DNA of 64,000 bases from Reichenbachiella versicolor (GTDB lineage: Bacteria; Bacteroidota; Bacteroidia; Cytophagales; Cyclobacteriaceae), in the NCBI RefSeq assembly GCF_003171675.1, contig NZ_QFZQ01000001.1, forward strand, positions 1,149,128-1,213,127, in the 5' to 3' direction. The translations under genes were made by a program, and so were the position numbers. Positions 53,641 through 62,180 of the stretch are shown in pieces (within the stretch, counting starts at the first letter, position 1; the number at the start of each line of letters is the position of its first letter). Under the pieces are notes generated by a model. The model was not told the origin of the DNA. It did no database searches and was given only the letters and a program-made list of their open reading frames with translations.

Positions 53641-53866
53641 AATTGCGATCGAGTGGGAAGTTCCAATTTGTAGCCTGCTTACTACAAGATTTATTTGAAA
53701 CTAGGTTTTCAGAGAATAATCTTAATTCACATAAGGTTCCAAAGCGTGTTAAGTTGCTAGGTTTTCATTACTAAAACTAAAGCAATAATAAAGTGCAAAA
53801 CTTTGATATCTTGCACTTAGTAAGCTATTTTTCATCTACATTGTACCTGCTGGTATTTCTCCTTTA

Positions 53867-54298
53867 CTATTCAATTCTTGTACTTATGGCTATTCTATTC
53901 CATGCATTTATTGTAGTTATAGCCATAATGATTGCTATAATTGTTTTATCATTAAATAAATTCTGAGCACTTTGGTATGTTTTATCAGTTAATCCATTCT
54001 GATTAATCAATGTAACTTTTTCTGTGATCTCAAGCATGACCTTCTCTTCATCTGAAAATAGGTTCGATTCTTTCCAAGCATTAAGCATGTGCAAGCGTTG
54101 ATATGTTTCCCCAGCTTTAACTGCTTCTTCGGTATGCATATTAATGCAATAAGCACAGCCATTAATTTGGGAAGCACGTATTTTAATTAATGAAATTTGC
54201 TGTTTACTTAAAGGTGATTTGTTAAGAAACTCTTCTAAAGCAAACATTCCTTCGTATGCTTTAGGTTCAGATTGATAAATATTAACTCTTTGTTCCAT
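53867..54298 (-). CDS. AhpD-like carboxymuconolactone decarboxylase family protein
   Basis: 143 residues from ATG 54298 (MEQRVNIYQSEP; an ATG at 54331 is also in frame). The C-x-x-C redox motif is NGCAYCINMHTEEAVKAGE, and a helical remainder fits the AhpD fold. These enzymes act as alkylhydroperoxidase partners. It starts 63 bp after the Crp-type gene upstream and is probably controlled by it. Confidence 0.85.
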   Translation of the reverse strand: MEQRVNIYQSEPKAYEGMFALEEFLNKSPLSKQQISLIKIRASQINGCAYCINMHTEEAVKAGETYQRLHMLNAWKESNLFSDEEKVMLEITEKVTLINQNGLTDKTYQSAQNLFNDKTIIAIIMAITTINAWNRIAISTRIE

Positions 54299-54361
54299 TT
54301 TAGTATAAATTTTAATTTGCACAAAGGTCAATACAAGAAAAGTTAATCTTCTTAAGCCTGT

Positions 54362-54934
54362 TTAAGAAAAATTTTTTGCTCGAATTTCACTTACATATTC
54401 AGGTGTTAGACCAAGAAAAGATGCTATAAGATATTGTGGTATTCGTTGTGCAAATTCAGGATGATGTTTTATAAAATGAAAATAGCGTTCCGCTTTTGAT
54501 GCTTGGTATAAGAATTTGATTCGGTATAATGAAGCACCAAGAGCAACTTGATAAATTATTCTGAAGTATCGCTCTATTTTAGGAAACTCAATTAATAATT
54601 TTTCCTGATTTTTTTTAGAAATTGACAATATTTTACAATTTTCTACAGCTTGAATGAAAAATACACTTTTTTTATTACGATGTAAACTTAATAAGTCACT
54701 AATCCACCAATTTTCAATAGCAAATTGAACAGATTGATTTTCTCCTTTATCATTTATAAAATACATGTTTAAGCAACCTTTTACTACAAAAAAGTTATAG
54801 TTCGAGATGTTTTTAAAGGAATTTATATCTTGTTTTTTTTTAACTTCAAAGCATTCAAAATACGTTTCTATTTGTTTAAACTCTTCCTCAGATATTAAAA
54901 TATATGCTTGTAAATGTTCTAGTAATTCTTTCAA
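54362..54934 (-). CDS. Crp/Fnr-family regulator
   Basis: The protein has 190 residues. Barrel with NYNFFVVKGCLNMYFI and FAIENWWISDLLSLHRNKKS; C-terminal HTH YLIASFLGLTPEYVSEIRAK. Same architecture as 52621-53193 and also flanked upstream by a CAATTGCATTGCGG repeat. Likely autoregulated pair with the AhpD-like gene. Confidence 0.85.
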   Translation of the reverse strand: MKELLEHLQAYILISEEEFKQIETYFECFEVKKKQDINSFKNISNYNFFVVKGCLNMYFINDKGENQSVQFAIENWWISDLLSLHRNKKSVFFIQAVENCKILSISKKNQEKLLIEFPKIERYFRIIYQVALGASLYRIKFLYQASKAERYFHFIKHHPEFAQRIPQYLIASFLGLTPEYVSEIRAKNFS

Positions 54935-55013
54935 TATTTTAGTGGTTAATTCAACTTCCCGCTCGGTCGCAAATGTTTTGCGACTGAAATCTAGTCTATA
55001 TAGAAGTATCTAG

Positions 55014-55545
55014 CAATTGCATTGCGGTGTTCTTAATGTTAGGCTAACCGATACAAGATTCGAGATAATGAAGGGGTGTACTTTGTCTCTTTTACCATTG
55101 TAGGCTGGGTAGAATAATTTTTAAGATCTCTGCGCTGCTCTTTGGTGAAGATAATTCTACTTTTCAGCCTTCTTTAATGATACACTTGAGTTACTTCTAT
55201 CCTATTAGAAACAAAACATAATGCAGTCATGGTAATCTTTACGCTGAGCCTAAGTGAAGGGTCTTATAAGACCTTAGTTAGATGTTTCGCGCTGCTTAAC
55301 ATGACTGCTTTTTTGTATAGAAAGACCGTAAGTATTTGGTCATTACGAACAGAGTAAAGTATTCTCTGCTCAACGAAAGAGCTACCCTTCCAGAGTAGAT
55401 CGCCGCGCTCTGCTCGCGATGACGGTCATTTTTCTTTAGAAACAAAGGCCTAACACAGTATAAAAAGTAACCGTCATCCTGAGCCCAAGTGAAGAGTCTT
55501 ATAAGGCCTTAGTGAGATATTTCACTCCGCTCAATATGACTGCGT
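55014..55545. repeat. Mixed repeat remnants, gene-free
   Basis: 55014-55105 is a third copy of the CAATTGCATTGCGG repeat, here with GTTAGGCTAAC. 55223-55307 and 55471-55545 are two copies of an element with GTCAT, CTGAGCC.AAGTGAAG, GTCTTATAAG.CCTTAG and CATGACTGC-like ends, whose arms are inverted repeats. Nothing here looks coding. Confidence 0.55.
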
Positions 55546-55558
55546 TTTTTTTTAATGA

Positions 55559-56045
55559 AATAACTTTTGAAGCTCCTTTTATAGAATAAAAGACACAATA
55601 CTCCCCCTTGATAAGGGGCTAGGGGAATTAATTGATCAATCCTGAAAGTAGAATAATATTAAGAACCTGCTTGACTTGTATTACTCCCCAAATCCTCTTT
55701 ACCTCCTTTGGAAGGAGGAATAATTTTTGAAGCTCTTTTTATAGAATAAAAGACACAATACTCCCCCTTGATAAGGGGGCTGGGGGGATTAATTGATTAA
55801 TCCAGAAAGTAAAAATCATAACACGAAAATTACTTGCCTTGTACTACTTCCCAAATCCTCCTTGCCTCCTTTGGAATGAGGAATAATTTTTGAAGCTCTT
55901 TTTACGGAATAAAAGATACAGTACTCCCCTTAATAAGGCAGAGGTAGAGGCATTATTTTATCAATCCAGAAAGTAAAATCGTAACAAGAACCTGCTTGAC
56001 CTAGGTTACTTTTCTAACTCCCTTACCGCCTTTGGAAGTGCTAAT
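55559..56045. repeat. Tandem 160-bp repeats, array 2
   Basis: Units begin at 55559, 55719 and 55882 (160 and 163 bp apart) with AATAA.TTTTGAAGCTC. Each has ATAAAAGA.ACA.TACTCCCC, TTGATAAGGGGGCTGGGG, and the CCTCCTTTGGAAGGAGG hairpin, degraded in the third. The sequence up to 56290 has no gene. Homologous to array 1 at 49.1 kb. Confidence 0.75.
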
Positions 56046-56290
56046 GAATGGGCTATTTAGTAAGGTGATTCTACAAAAATACAGAGCCAAAAGACGCTAT
56101 ATTTCATACTATTTTTCTCGAAAAACCCTTAGTGAAATGACCTTCAAAAAACCCATTTAGAAGGCGTTAATAAATAACGGTACTTTAGATACGAGAAAAG
56201 AAGAAACAACTAATTGTGTTCTCTTTTTTCCTTAAATACCACTTGAAAAAGCACTTACTATCGTTTTTTCATCCCCTAACTACGAAAAAA

Positions 56291-56331
56291 AAAAATCACA
56301 CGTTGTATTTTTTTTTCCACGTGTGATTTTT
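56291..56331 (-). terminator. Rho-independent terminator after the HU-like gene
   Basis: AAAAATCACACGT and ACGTGTGATTTTT form a perfect 13-bp stem. On the minus strand the stem is followed by a run of at least ten T. It is 66 bp past the HU-like stop. A second hairpin, AAGCATGAAAT/ATTTCATGCTT (56363-56389), lies between and may protect the 3' end. Confidence 0.8.
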
Positions 56332-56396
56332 AAAAATTGTAAGCGTCATTTTAGACCTTTTTAAGCATGAAATTCATGATTTCATGCTTATTTATT

Positions 56397-56780
56397 CTAG
56401 TCTTTCTGGAACTGTACTGTCTTCTGCATGTCCTTTAGTTTTTTACCTGGGGTGAAAAGAATTTTTGTTCCCTTGATAGATCCTGCGGTTACTTCCTTTT
56501 CTGTAGGCATTCCCATACTGCTAATCGAAAGTCTTAAACTGCCTAAATCTCCTAAGCGTATGATACTACCATTGGATAGTTCTGTAGTCGCAACATCTAC
56601 TAGTGCATATAATACCCCTCGGATATCAGCTCCACTCATCGTACTCATTCTCTCGATGTGTGCGGTCAACAATTCAATATTTGTTTCTCCTGATAATTTT
56701 GTGCTGGCATAGAACTTCTTAGTTCCACCCCCTACTACTCCTGGTTGTCCTTTTTCAATTACTTTAAATTTAACTGCCAT
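56397..56780 (-). CDS. HU-like DNA-binding protein, HU-HIG type
   Basis: The protein has 127 residues. MAVKFKVIEKGQPGVVGGGT with KKFYASTKLSGETNIELLTA, then IIRLGDLGSLRLSISSMG and GSIKGTKILFTPGKKLKDM match the Bacteroidota HU-domain group with a beta-arm. It probably compacts or bends DNA. Single gene with its own strong terminator. Confidence 0.88.
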   Translation of the reverse strand: MAVKFKVIEKGQPGVVGGGTKKFYASTKLSGETNIELLTAHIERMSTMSGADIRGVLYALVDVATTELSNGSIIRLGDLGSLRLSISSMGMPTEKEVTAGSIKGTKILFTPGKKLKDMQKTVQFQKD

Positions 56781-57106
56781 GGTTAATTATGTTTTTAAGT
56801 TACTTAAATAATTAAATACGCAAGCCTTGTCAATGCTGACATTGCTTTGCTTTACTGCTCTTATGTCCTTGGGAAACGCTTATTTAATTCTGCAGGCTAG
56901 GCAGATTAGGTGGGTTAGGTTTCCTGTGTATCTAAGATTTGCATCGCAACATTAAGGAAGTATTACGAAATTGCCAACAGATTGTAAATTTTTTCTAAAA
57001 CAACGGTGTATTGGCTTTATTTTTAGAATGATCTAATTGTCTAGTCACTTATTCATAGATACCTCTTTTTCAATAGGATACAAGAACTAACTAGTAATAT
57101 GACTAA
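56781..57106. other. Promoter gap of the HU-like gene
   Basis: The 326-bp gap contains no gene. Short GGTTAGG/TAGGTGGGTTAGG-like pieces (around 56907-56930) are seen but no clear hairpin or known repeat. The HU-like promoter should lie in its left part. Confidence 0.35.
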
Positions 57107-58168
57107 CTACTTAGTTACAACATCCTCATTAACTGAAATAGAATCTACCTGCTGTGCTTCATAGAACTCTACTAAAGTATAGGAGTCTTTTACTATATCG
57201 TCACAGGCCGAAACATATATATCCAGCAGTTTATGTAATTCTACTTTAGCTGACGAATCGGCTATATGCTTTATATCTTCAAGTACTTCTCTGTTGTGCT
57301 GATTCCTCTGTCTATTACTAAACCAGTAATTTCTATTGTCTATTAATTTTCCTTTCAACTTGATTTCTTCTTCTTTCTTAGATTTAGAAATTTCCTTTGA
57401 AGTCTGAATCAAATTTTCTGCCGAAGGAAGTTGATCTACCGAGTAATAAACGCTTTGTATATCAATGACTTTCTTTTGAAAAACCTCATGCATGTCTAAT
57501 GGACTAATCCCTTTGATCAATTGACCATCAGGTTTGGTAGGTATTGATTTATCTTTCGTTCTTCTATCATCCTCCAAGAAGGATTTATAAGCTTGATAAA
57601 AATATTTCATATCCTCAATACCTGGAATGATTCGATCTTTCAAGTCCAAAACTACTAACTCTCTAAGCTGATCTTTTTCAACCACTCCGAAAACCACATC
57701 TCTTGCTAAATCAGCCTGCGATTTTGTCAATTCAAAGCTTGCTTCAAACTGGTCTTTGTTTAAATCCATTTCTTGTAAGAATAGTTTGACTTCTTCTTTA
57801 GCTATTTCTTCTGTTTGGACGATCTGCTGCCTAGTTATATAGACCGTAGTATCAAACATTAGATTATTAAAAGACATTTCTTGTTCAAACTGCTGCCTCA
57901 GTAAAAGAAGCTCTTTCTCAAGAAATTCCTCATTTTGTTTTAGTTGTGTTTCGAATTGTAATTTTGAAGATTCTAACTGTGAACTAGTTAGCCATATAGT
58001 AGTAATCAGAGCACCAAATGCTAGCAATGTTGAAATACACGCTGAAATAGCACTTATAGCATTCCAATTGTACTTATTAGTTGATTTTGCCTCTTCTATA
58101 TTGGACGTTACTTCCTCTTTTGGCAATTGTTTTCCTTTGTCTGATTCAAGATCACTCATCTTAATCAA
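57107..58168 (-). CDS. Membrane-anchored coiled-coil protein, 353 aa
   Basis: A charged start (ATG 58168, or 58159 giving MSDLESDK) leads to one span (ISTLLAFGALITTIWL, about 45-60), then a long coiled coil (SSQLESSKLQFETQLKQNEE, LLLRQQFEQEMSF). The rest is helical, with Lys/Glu-rich linkers. The family is not recognised. A structural or signalling role at the inner membrane is likely. Confidence 0.7.
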   Translation of the reverse strand: MIKMSDLESDKGKQLPKEEVTSNIEEAKSTNKYNWNAISAISACISTLLAFGALITTIWLTSSQLESSKLQFETQLKQNEEFLEKELLLLRQQFEQEMSFNNLMFDTTVYITRQQIVQTEEIAKEEVKLFLQEMDLNKDQFEASFELTKSQADLARDVVFGVVEKDQLRELVVLDLKDRIIPGIEDMKYFYQAYKSFLEDDRRTKDKSIPTKPDGQLIKGISPLDMHEVFQKKVIDIQSVYYSVDQLPSAENLIQTSKEISKSKKEEEIKLKGKLIDNRNYWFSNRQRNQHNREVLEDIKHIADSSAKVELHKLLDIYVSACDDIVKDSYTLVEFYEAQQVDSISVNEDVVTK

Positions 58169-58338
58169 TGTTGGATAGGCAAGTAAATTTCTAGTATGCT
58201 GCTTTGATATTCAATACCCACTTTTAGGTATTTTTCTATGTATCAATCAAAAACATAGTTCAAAGAGTGTATCAGTAACTGTTTATATTTTATGGGGTGA
58301 AGTAAAACATTTTGGTAATTGTAAATGTTATACCAAAG

Positions 58339-60249
58339 CTAATTACAAAATACAGCAGTCTTTTCTTTTGCTGCGATATTTCCCAGTGCACTTGACCTTC
58401 TCATATTAATACATGCACTTTTCATATCATTTAAAGCAGCATATGATTCCGCTAAATAATAGTGCATATCACCATTTTCAGGGTTTAATTCAAGCGACTT
58501 AACAAAATCATCTATTGCTTGGCGATACTTTCCCTGGTTATAATAAATCACACCTCTTATATAAAAACGAACCTTGCTAGTTGAACCAAGTTGTATCGAA
58601 CGATTAGCATAATAAAGAGCTGAATCTAGTTCTTCCCTTTGTACTAAAACCAGACTGATTTTTTGACAAGCTTGGAAATTGTTAGGATTCAGATTTATAC
58701 ACTGTCTTAAGTAAAACTCTGCCTCCTTTTGATTATCTAATTTTTCATTAACTCGAGCTAATCCTAGTAAAGCATCGTCATTATTAGGGTTTATGGAAAG
58801 AATGCTATGATAATCTGACATTGCCTCTTCAAATGAATTTAATGCTAGAAAACAGTAAGCTCTATCCGAAAAATTTCTAATTGAGTTACGTCCGTTTTTA
58901 ATTACAAATGTCAGGTCGTCGATCGCTTGTTCATAATTATCCAGATCATAGTTTAACCAGCCTCTTACTTCACGTTCATTTATTCCGTCAGGCTTTAATT
59001 TGATAGCCTTGGACAGAGCGTCATAGGAATCATAATAATCATCTAATCCATAAGAAATTCTTCCTTTCAAGGAATAGTATTCATGCGTTGGATTAGATGT
59101 TTTTGCGTCTAATATATGTTCGTTTGCCACTTCAAAATTTCCTAACCTAAAATGAAATTTCGCAAATTTCAAATGATCAAATGGACCCAAATTAGTGAAC
59201 AAAGAACTAACGATTAATAATAAAAATATAGAACCAAATAACTGAATACAGAGCTTCAATCGAAGTTTTATTGACTTAAAATAGAAGCGCCTATAAATAG
59301 GCTTGATTAGCAACATCAAAATAATAAAGTTAGCTGTCATTGCACTAGATCCAATATTCAGATCTGCAGGTACCATTATATATGATATGTCCGCACATAT
59401 ATGAATCGCTATTAGCAGAAATAAATTTCTGTCTCGTAAATAAATTATTGAGGTAAAAAATGAATAAAAAAACGTAAATATTAAATGCCCAAAATCAATC
59501 CCTCCAAAAAACACATTGTCTCGAGGTATATGCCATAATGCAAATAATATTGAAACTACAAATACGATAAGGTACTTGGAATAACTAGACTTCTGAAACA
59601 ATCTTGTTAATTGGTTTAGTAACAACCATTTATGAATCACTTCTTCAACTATTCCAATGAGAATCAAATATATCAGATTACCCAAAAAACTTCGAAAAGA
59701 GTTGTATCGAACTATCGCGCTAAAGGTGTACTCATCATCAAATAATGTTTCAAACATTAGAAGAATTATCACACCTAACCCAACTATGATAATAGCATAT
59801 TGAAATTGCGTGTTGTCATCTTTGATGAATCGCTTAATTCTATTTTTTGTAGTAAGAAAGAATAAAAAAAAAGCTACTAGATTAACTATTATACTTATAG
59901 ATCCTGCACTAAGTAACCCTTGTGTAAAAAGAGAAATATTCTGATATATCTCGGAATTGGGCAATGAAGTATTTGCAAGGACAAGAAACCATGTTGAAAG
60001 AATTAAAAAGGCCAGTATCCAATATGGGGAAAAATCATAGGTTGAGTAAAAACCTTTTTTGTCAAATCTACTTTCTTCGTCTTCATTTAATACCTTTTCA
60101 AACGAAGGCTTAGCTATTTCTTCACCCCTATGTAAAACAATATAGTAAGCTGTTCGCCTTACAGGTATGGAAAACCCTTTTTCATCTCTAACTATAGATT
60201 TTAGCTCGGCAGTAGATAATGCCTTGAACTGTTCATATATCGTGGACAT
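58339..60249 (-). CDS. CPBP intramembrane protease fused to TPR repeats
   Basis: The protein has 636 residues. Several spans (75-345) include the CPBP motifs: E202-E203 in IVEEVIHKWLL, H240 in FALWHIPRD and H283 in IAIHICADI. The usual EExxxR has Lys in place of Arg. From about 370 there are seven to eight TPRs (LDDYYDSYDALSKAIKLKPD and GKYRQAIDDFVKSLELNPEN). The fusion suggests a protease guided by protein-binding repeats. It is 6 bp upstream of a lipoprotein gene. Confidence 0.8.
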   Translation of the reverse strand: MSTIYEQFKALSTAELKSIVRDEKGFSIPVRRTAYYIVLHRGEEIAKPSFEKVLNEDEESRFDKKGFYSTYDFSPYWILAFLILSTWFLVLANTSLPNSEIYQNISLFTQGLLSAGSISIIVNLVAFFLFFLTTKNRIKRFIKDDNTQFQYAIIIVGLGVIILLMFETLFDDEYTFSAIVRYNSFRSFLGNLIYLILIGIVEEVIHKWLLLNQLTRLFQKSSYSKYLIVFVVSILFALWHIPRDNVFFGGIDFGHLIFTFFYSFFTSIIYLRDRNLFLLIAIHICADISYIMVPADLNIGSSAMTANFIILMLLIKPIYRRFYFKSIKLRLKLCIQLFGSIFLLLIVSSLFTNLGPFDHLKFAKFHFRLGNFEVANEHILDAKTSNPTHEYYSLKGRISYGLDDYYDSYDALSKAIKLKPDGINEREVRGWLNYDLDNYEQAIDDLTFVIKNGRNSIRNFSDRAYCFLALNSFEEAMSDYHSILSINPNNDDALLGLARVNEKLDNQKEAEFYLRQCINLNPNNFQACQKISLVLVQREELDSALYYANRSIQLGSTSKVRFYIRGVIYYNQGKYRQAIDDFVKSLELNPENGDMHYYLAESYAALNDMKSACINMRRSSALGNIAAKEKTAVFCN

Positions 60250-60255
60250 ATCCAG

Positions 60256-60873
60256 TTAGAGCTTTGAGACTTTATAATAGTCTGCTTTTATACCAGTGCC
60301 TCCAGATTCAGTAAATAATCTTAACTCCCTCCAACTAGTAGCGCTAAATTTATTTTTACATACCTGCTGACCGTTAATATGAAAAACAAAATCTTCATCA
60401 TGAACTTCGAGACTTAGTAATATGGGAGTATTGAATCCAAATTCGGAAATGTTCTTTGTTTCAAAAGAATATGGCTGATTCAAATTGTAATCGTTTTGAT
60501 AAACTTGAACTAGACCTGATCTAGCTATTCTAAAAATGCACTCTATAGCACCTTGACTATACAGTTTGAATCCAAAGCCAGATTCTTTATTGCCATCGAA
60601 GGATTCTATTGACGTTTCAAATTTCCAATCCTTTCCAAGCGTTCCAAAGATACTTCCATCTGCAGGTCCATTACTTGAAAGTCTACCAACAGTATCAAGA
60701 GACTGTAGCATAAGTTTACCATCGATAAACTTTGTAGTATGCATCACTGTCTTTTCTTCTGCCCATCCATTATCGTTATTGTCAAAATTCTCTAAATAAT
60801 GATATTCCGGTTGTTTTGTGCATGAAGAGGAAATTACAAGAAATATAAATGATGTGTACTTTACTAATTGCAT
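60256..60873 (-). CDS. Lipoprotein with LamG/DUF1080-like beta fold
   Basis: The protein has 205 residues. MQLVKYTSFIFLVISSSC is a lipobox (C18). The rest has FDNNDNGWAEE, FGFKLYSQGAIECIFRIAR and WRELRLFTESGGTGIKADYY, typical of jelly-roll laminin-G or concanavalin-like domains that bind sugars. It is encoded 6 bp upstream of the CPBP-TPR gene and so may act with it at the cell envelope. Confidence 0.7.
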   Translation of the reverse strand: MQLVKYTSFIFLVISSSCTKQPEYHYLENFDNNDNGWAEEKTVMHTTKFIDGKLMLQSLDTVGRLSSNGPADGSIFGTLGKDWKFETSIESFDGNKESGFGFKLYSQGAIECIFRIARSGLVQVYQNDYNLNQPYSFETKNISEFGFNTPILLSLEVHDEDFVFHINGQQVCKNKFSATSWRELRLFTESGGTGIKADYYKVSKL

Positions 60874-60945
60874 TGAATGAGAAAGATTATTTGTGACTTC
60901 AAAACTATATATATAACATATATAACCAATTGTTATTTAAGCATC

Positions 60946-61458
60946 TTACTCCAGATGATACCTTACCCCCTGAATCATCTGTTGCTTCATTTCTATACGT
61001 TTTAACTCAGCTTGAAGAAATTCGATGTAGCTGTCATCATAACTTTCTTGAATGGCATTAATCAACCAGATACGAGCCATATCAAATTGCTTCATCAGTT
61101 CATAAGTAAGCGCTTTCAGTCTTAAAATTTCAGGAATTAATACCCCTTTTAGCTTTAATGTAAACTCAATGAGCTTCAAGGCTTCTTTGAATCGGTGCGT
61201 ACGAATAAATAACCAAATCATGCTTTCACAGGTTTTTACATTACTTGGGTCAATAGACATAGAAGTAACCAGATGTTCTTCCGCTTGTTCATACTTCTGA
61301 AATTGCTCCATGTATAACTTCCCCATCAGGTAATTGGCATCTGCGTGCTCAGAGTCATAGCTAAGCGCATAATTCAAATTCTCCATTACCTCATTGTAAC
61401 AATACCCATAATCATCTAACGCTTTTAAATAATATTGGTCTGCTATTGTAATTGACAT
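60946..61458 (-). CDS. TPR-repeat protein, 170 aa
   Basis: About four TPRs: MENLNYALSYDSEHADANYL, GKLYMEQFQKYEQAEEHL, MIWLFIRTHRFKEALKLIEF and ALTYELMKQFDMARIWLINA. No signal peptide. It starts 11 bp after prfH on the same strand and may belong to the rtcB-prfH transcript, though such genes are not usual partners. Confidence 0.75.
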   Translation of the reverse strand: MSITIADQYYLKALDDYGYCYNEVMENLNYALSYDSEHADANYLMGKLYMEQFQKYEQAEEHLVTSMSIDPSNVKTCESMIWLFIRTHRFKEALKLIEFTLKLKGVLIPEILRLKALTYELMKQFDMARIWLINAIQESYDDSYIEFLQAELKRIEMKQQMIQGVRYHLE

Positions 61459-61469
61459 CTTTCTAATTC

Positions 61470-62174
61470 TTAATATTCTAATCGTCGAAGAAAATCCTGT
61501 TTATCAGACTTCCTATTCGACTTATACTTTTGTTTTTTGTGATTGGGCATAAAATCTGTGCCCTTAAATATTCTGGTTGGCTTCCCCCTATCCAGCTCAT
61601 TGTGATTTTGCCAGCCATCTTTAGCTTGGCTTTTTACCATATCAAGAGACTGTTTATCAAGCAAATCTTTCAACCGCACTGTGGCTTCTTTTTTGTTCTG
61701 CAATTGTGACCTACTATTAGATTCGAATACAGAAAGCCGAGTAGGAATATGAGTTGCCCTGACTGCAGTACTTACTTTATTAACATGCTGACCGCCTGGT
61801 CCTCCTGATCTAGTGAATTCATATTTCACATCTTTTTCATTGAATGAAATACCCTTACTCTCCTCCAATTTATTGACACCGACAAACCAGTTCTTTCTTT
61901 TATGAAACTTACGATAGTGACTTTGTCCAATCCATTGAATTGTACCTTTCCAGGAATCGATAAATGTCTCAAGGTCTCTTCCTGAAACTTTTATCGTTGC
62001 GGATTGTAAGGTTCCATTTTCAAGACCTTTCTCTCTATGAATGACAGTAGTCTCAAGGTTCAAGTCCGAAGCTTCTTTGATAATTAGCTTCAGTATCTGT
62101 GCTACAACCCAACAGCATTCTGCTGGACCTCTACCAGAAGTGATTTGTATGATTTGATTATTTATTGATTGCAT
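61470..62174 (-). CDS. prfH: Peptide chain release factor homologue PrfH
   Basis: The protein has 234 residues. GGQ at 127-129 in TRSGGPGGQHVNKV catalyses peptidyl-tRNA hydrolysis. The N-terminal region (IQITSGRGPAECCWVVAQIL) and the basic C-terminus (NHKKQKYKSNRKSDKQDFL) match PrfH, which lacks the stop-codon-reading domain of RF1/RF2. PrfH rescues ribosomes with damaged decoding-centre rRNA. It is 6 bp downstream of rtcB, the expected partner. Confidence 0.9.
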   Translation of the reverse strand: MQSINNQIIQITSGRGPAECCWVVAQILKLIIKEASDLNLETTVIHREKGLENGTLQSATIKVSGRDLETFIDSWKGTIQWIGQSHYRKFHKRKNWFVGVNKLEESKGISFNEKDVKYEFTRSGGPGGQHVNKVSTAVRATHIPTRLSVFESNSRSQLQNKKEATVRLKDLLDKQSLDMVKSQAKDGWQNHNELDRGKPTRIFKGTDFMPNHKKQKYKSNRKSDKQDFLRRLEY

Positions 62175-62180
62175 TGTTGT

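Noticed and set aside
55559..56045. Tandem repeats as CRISPR
   Set aside because: Period is about 160 bp with similar sequence throughout; there are no short repeats with unique spacers and no cas genes.
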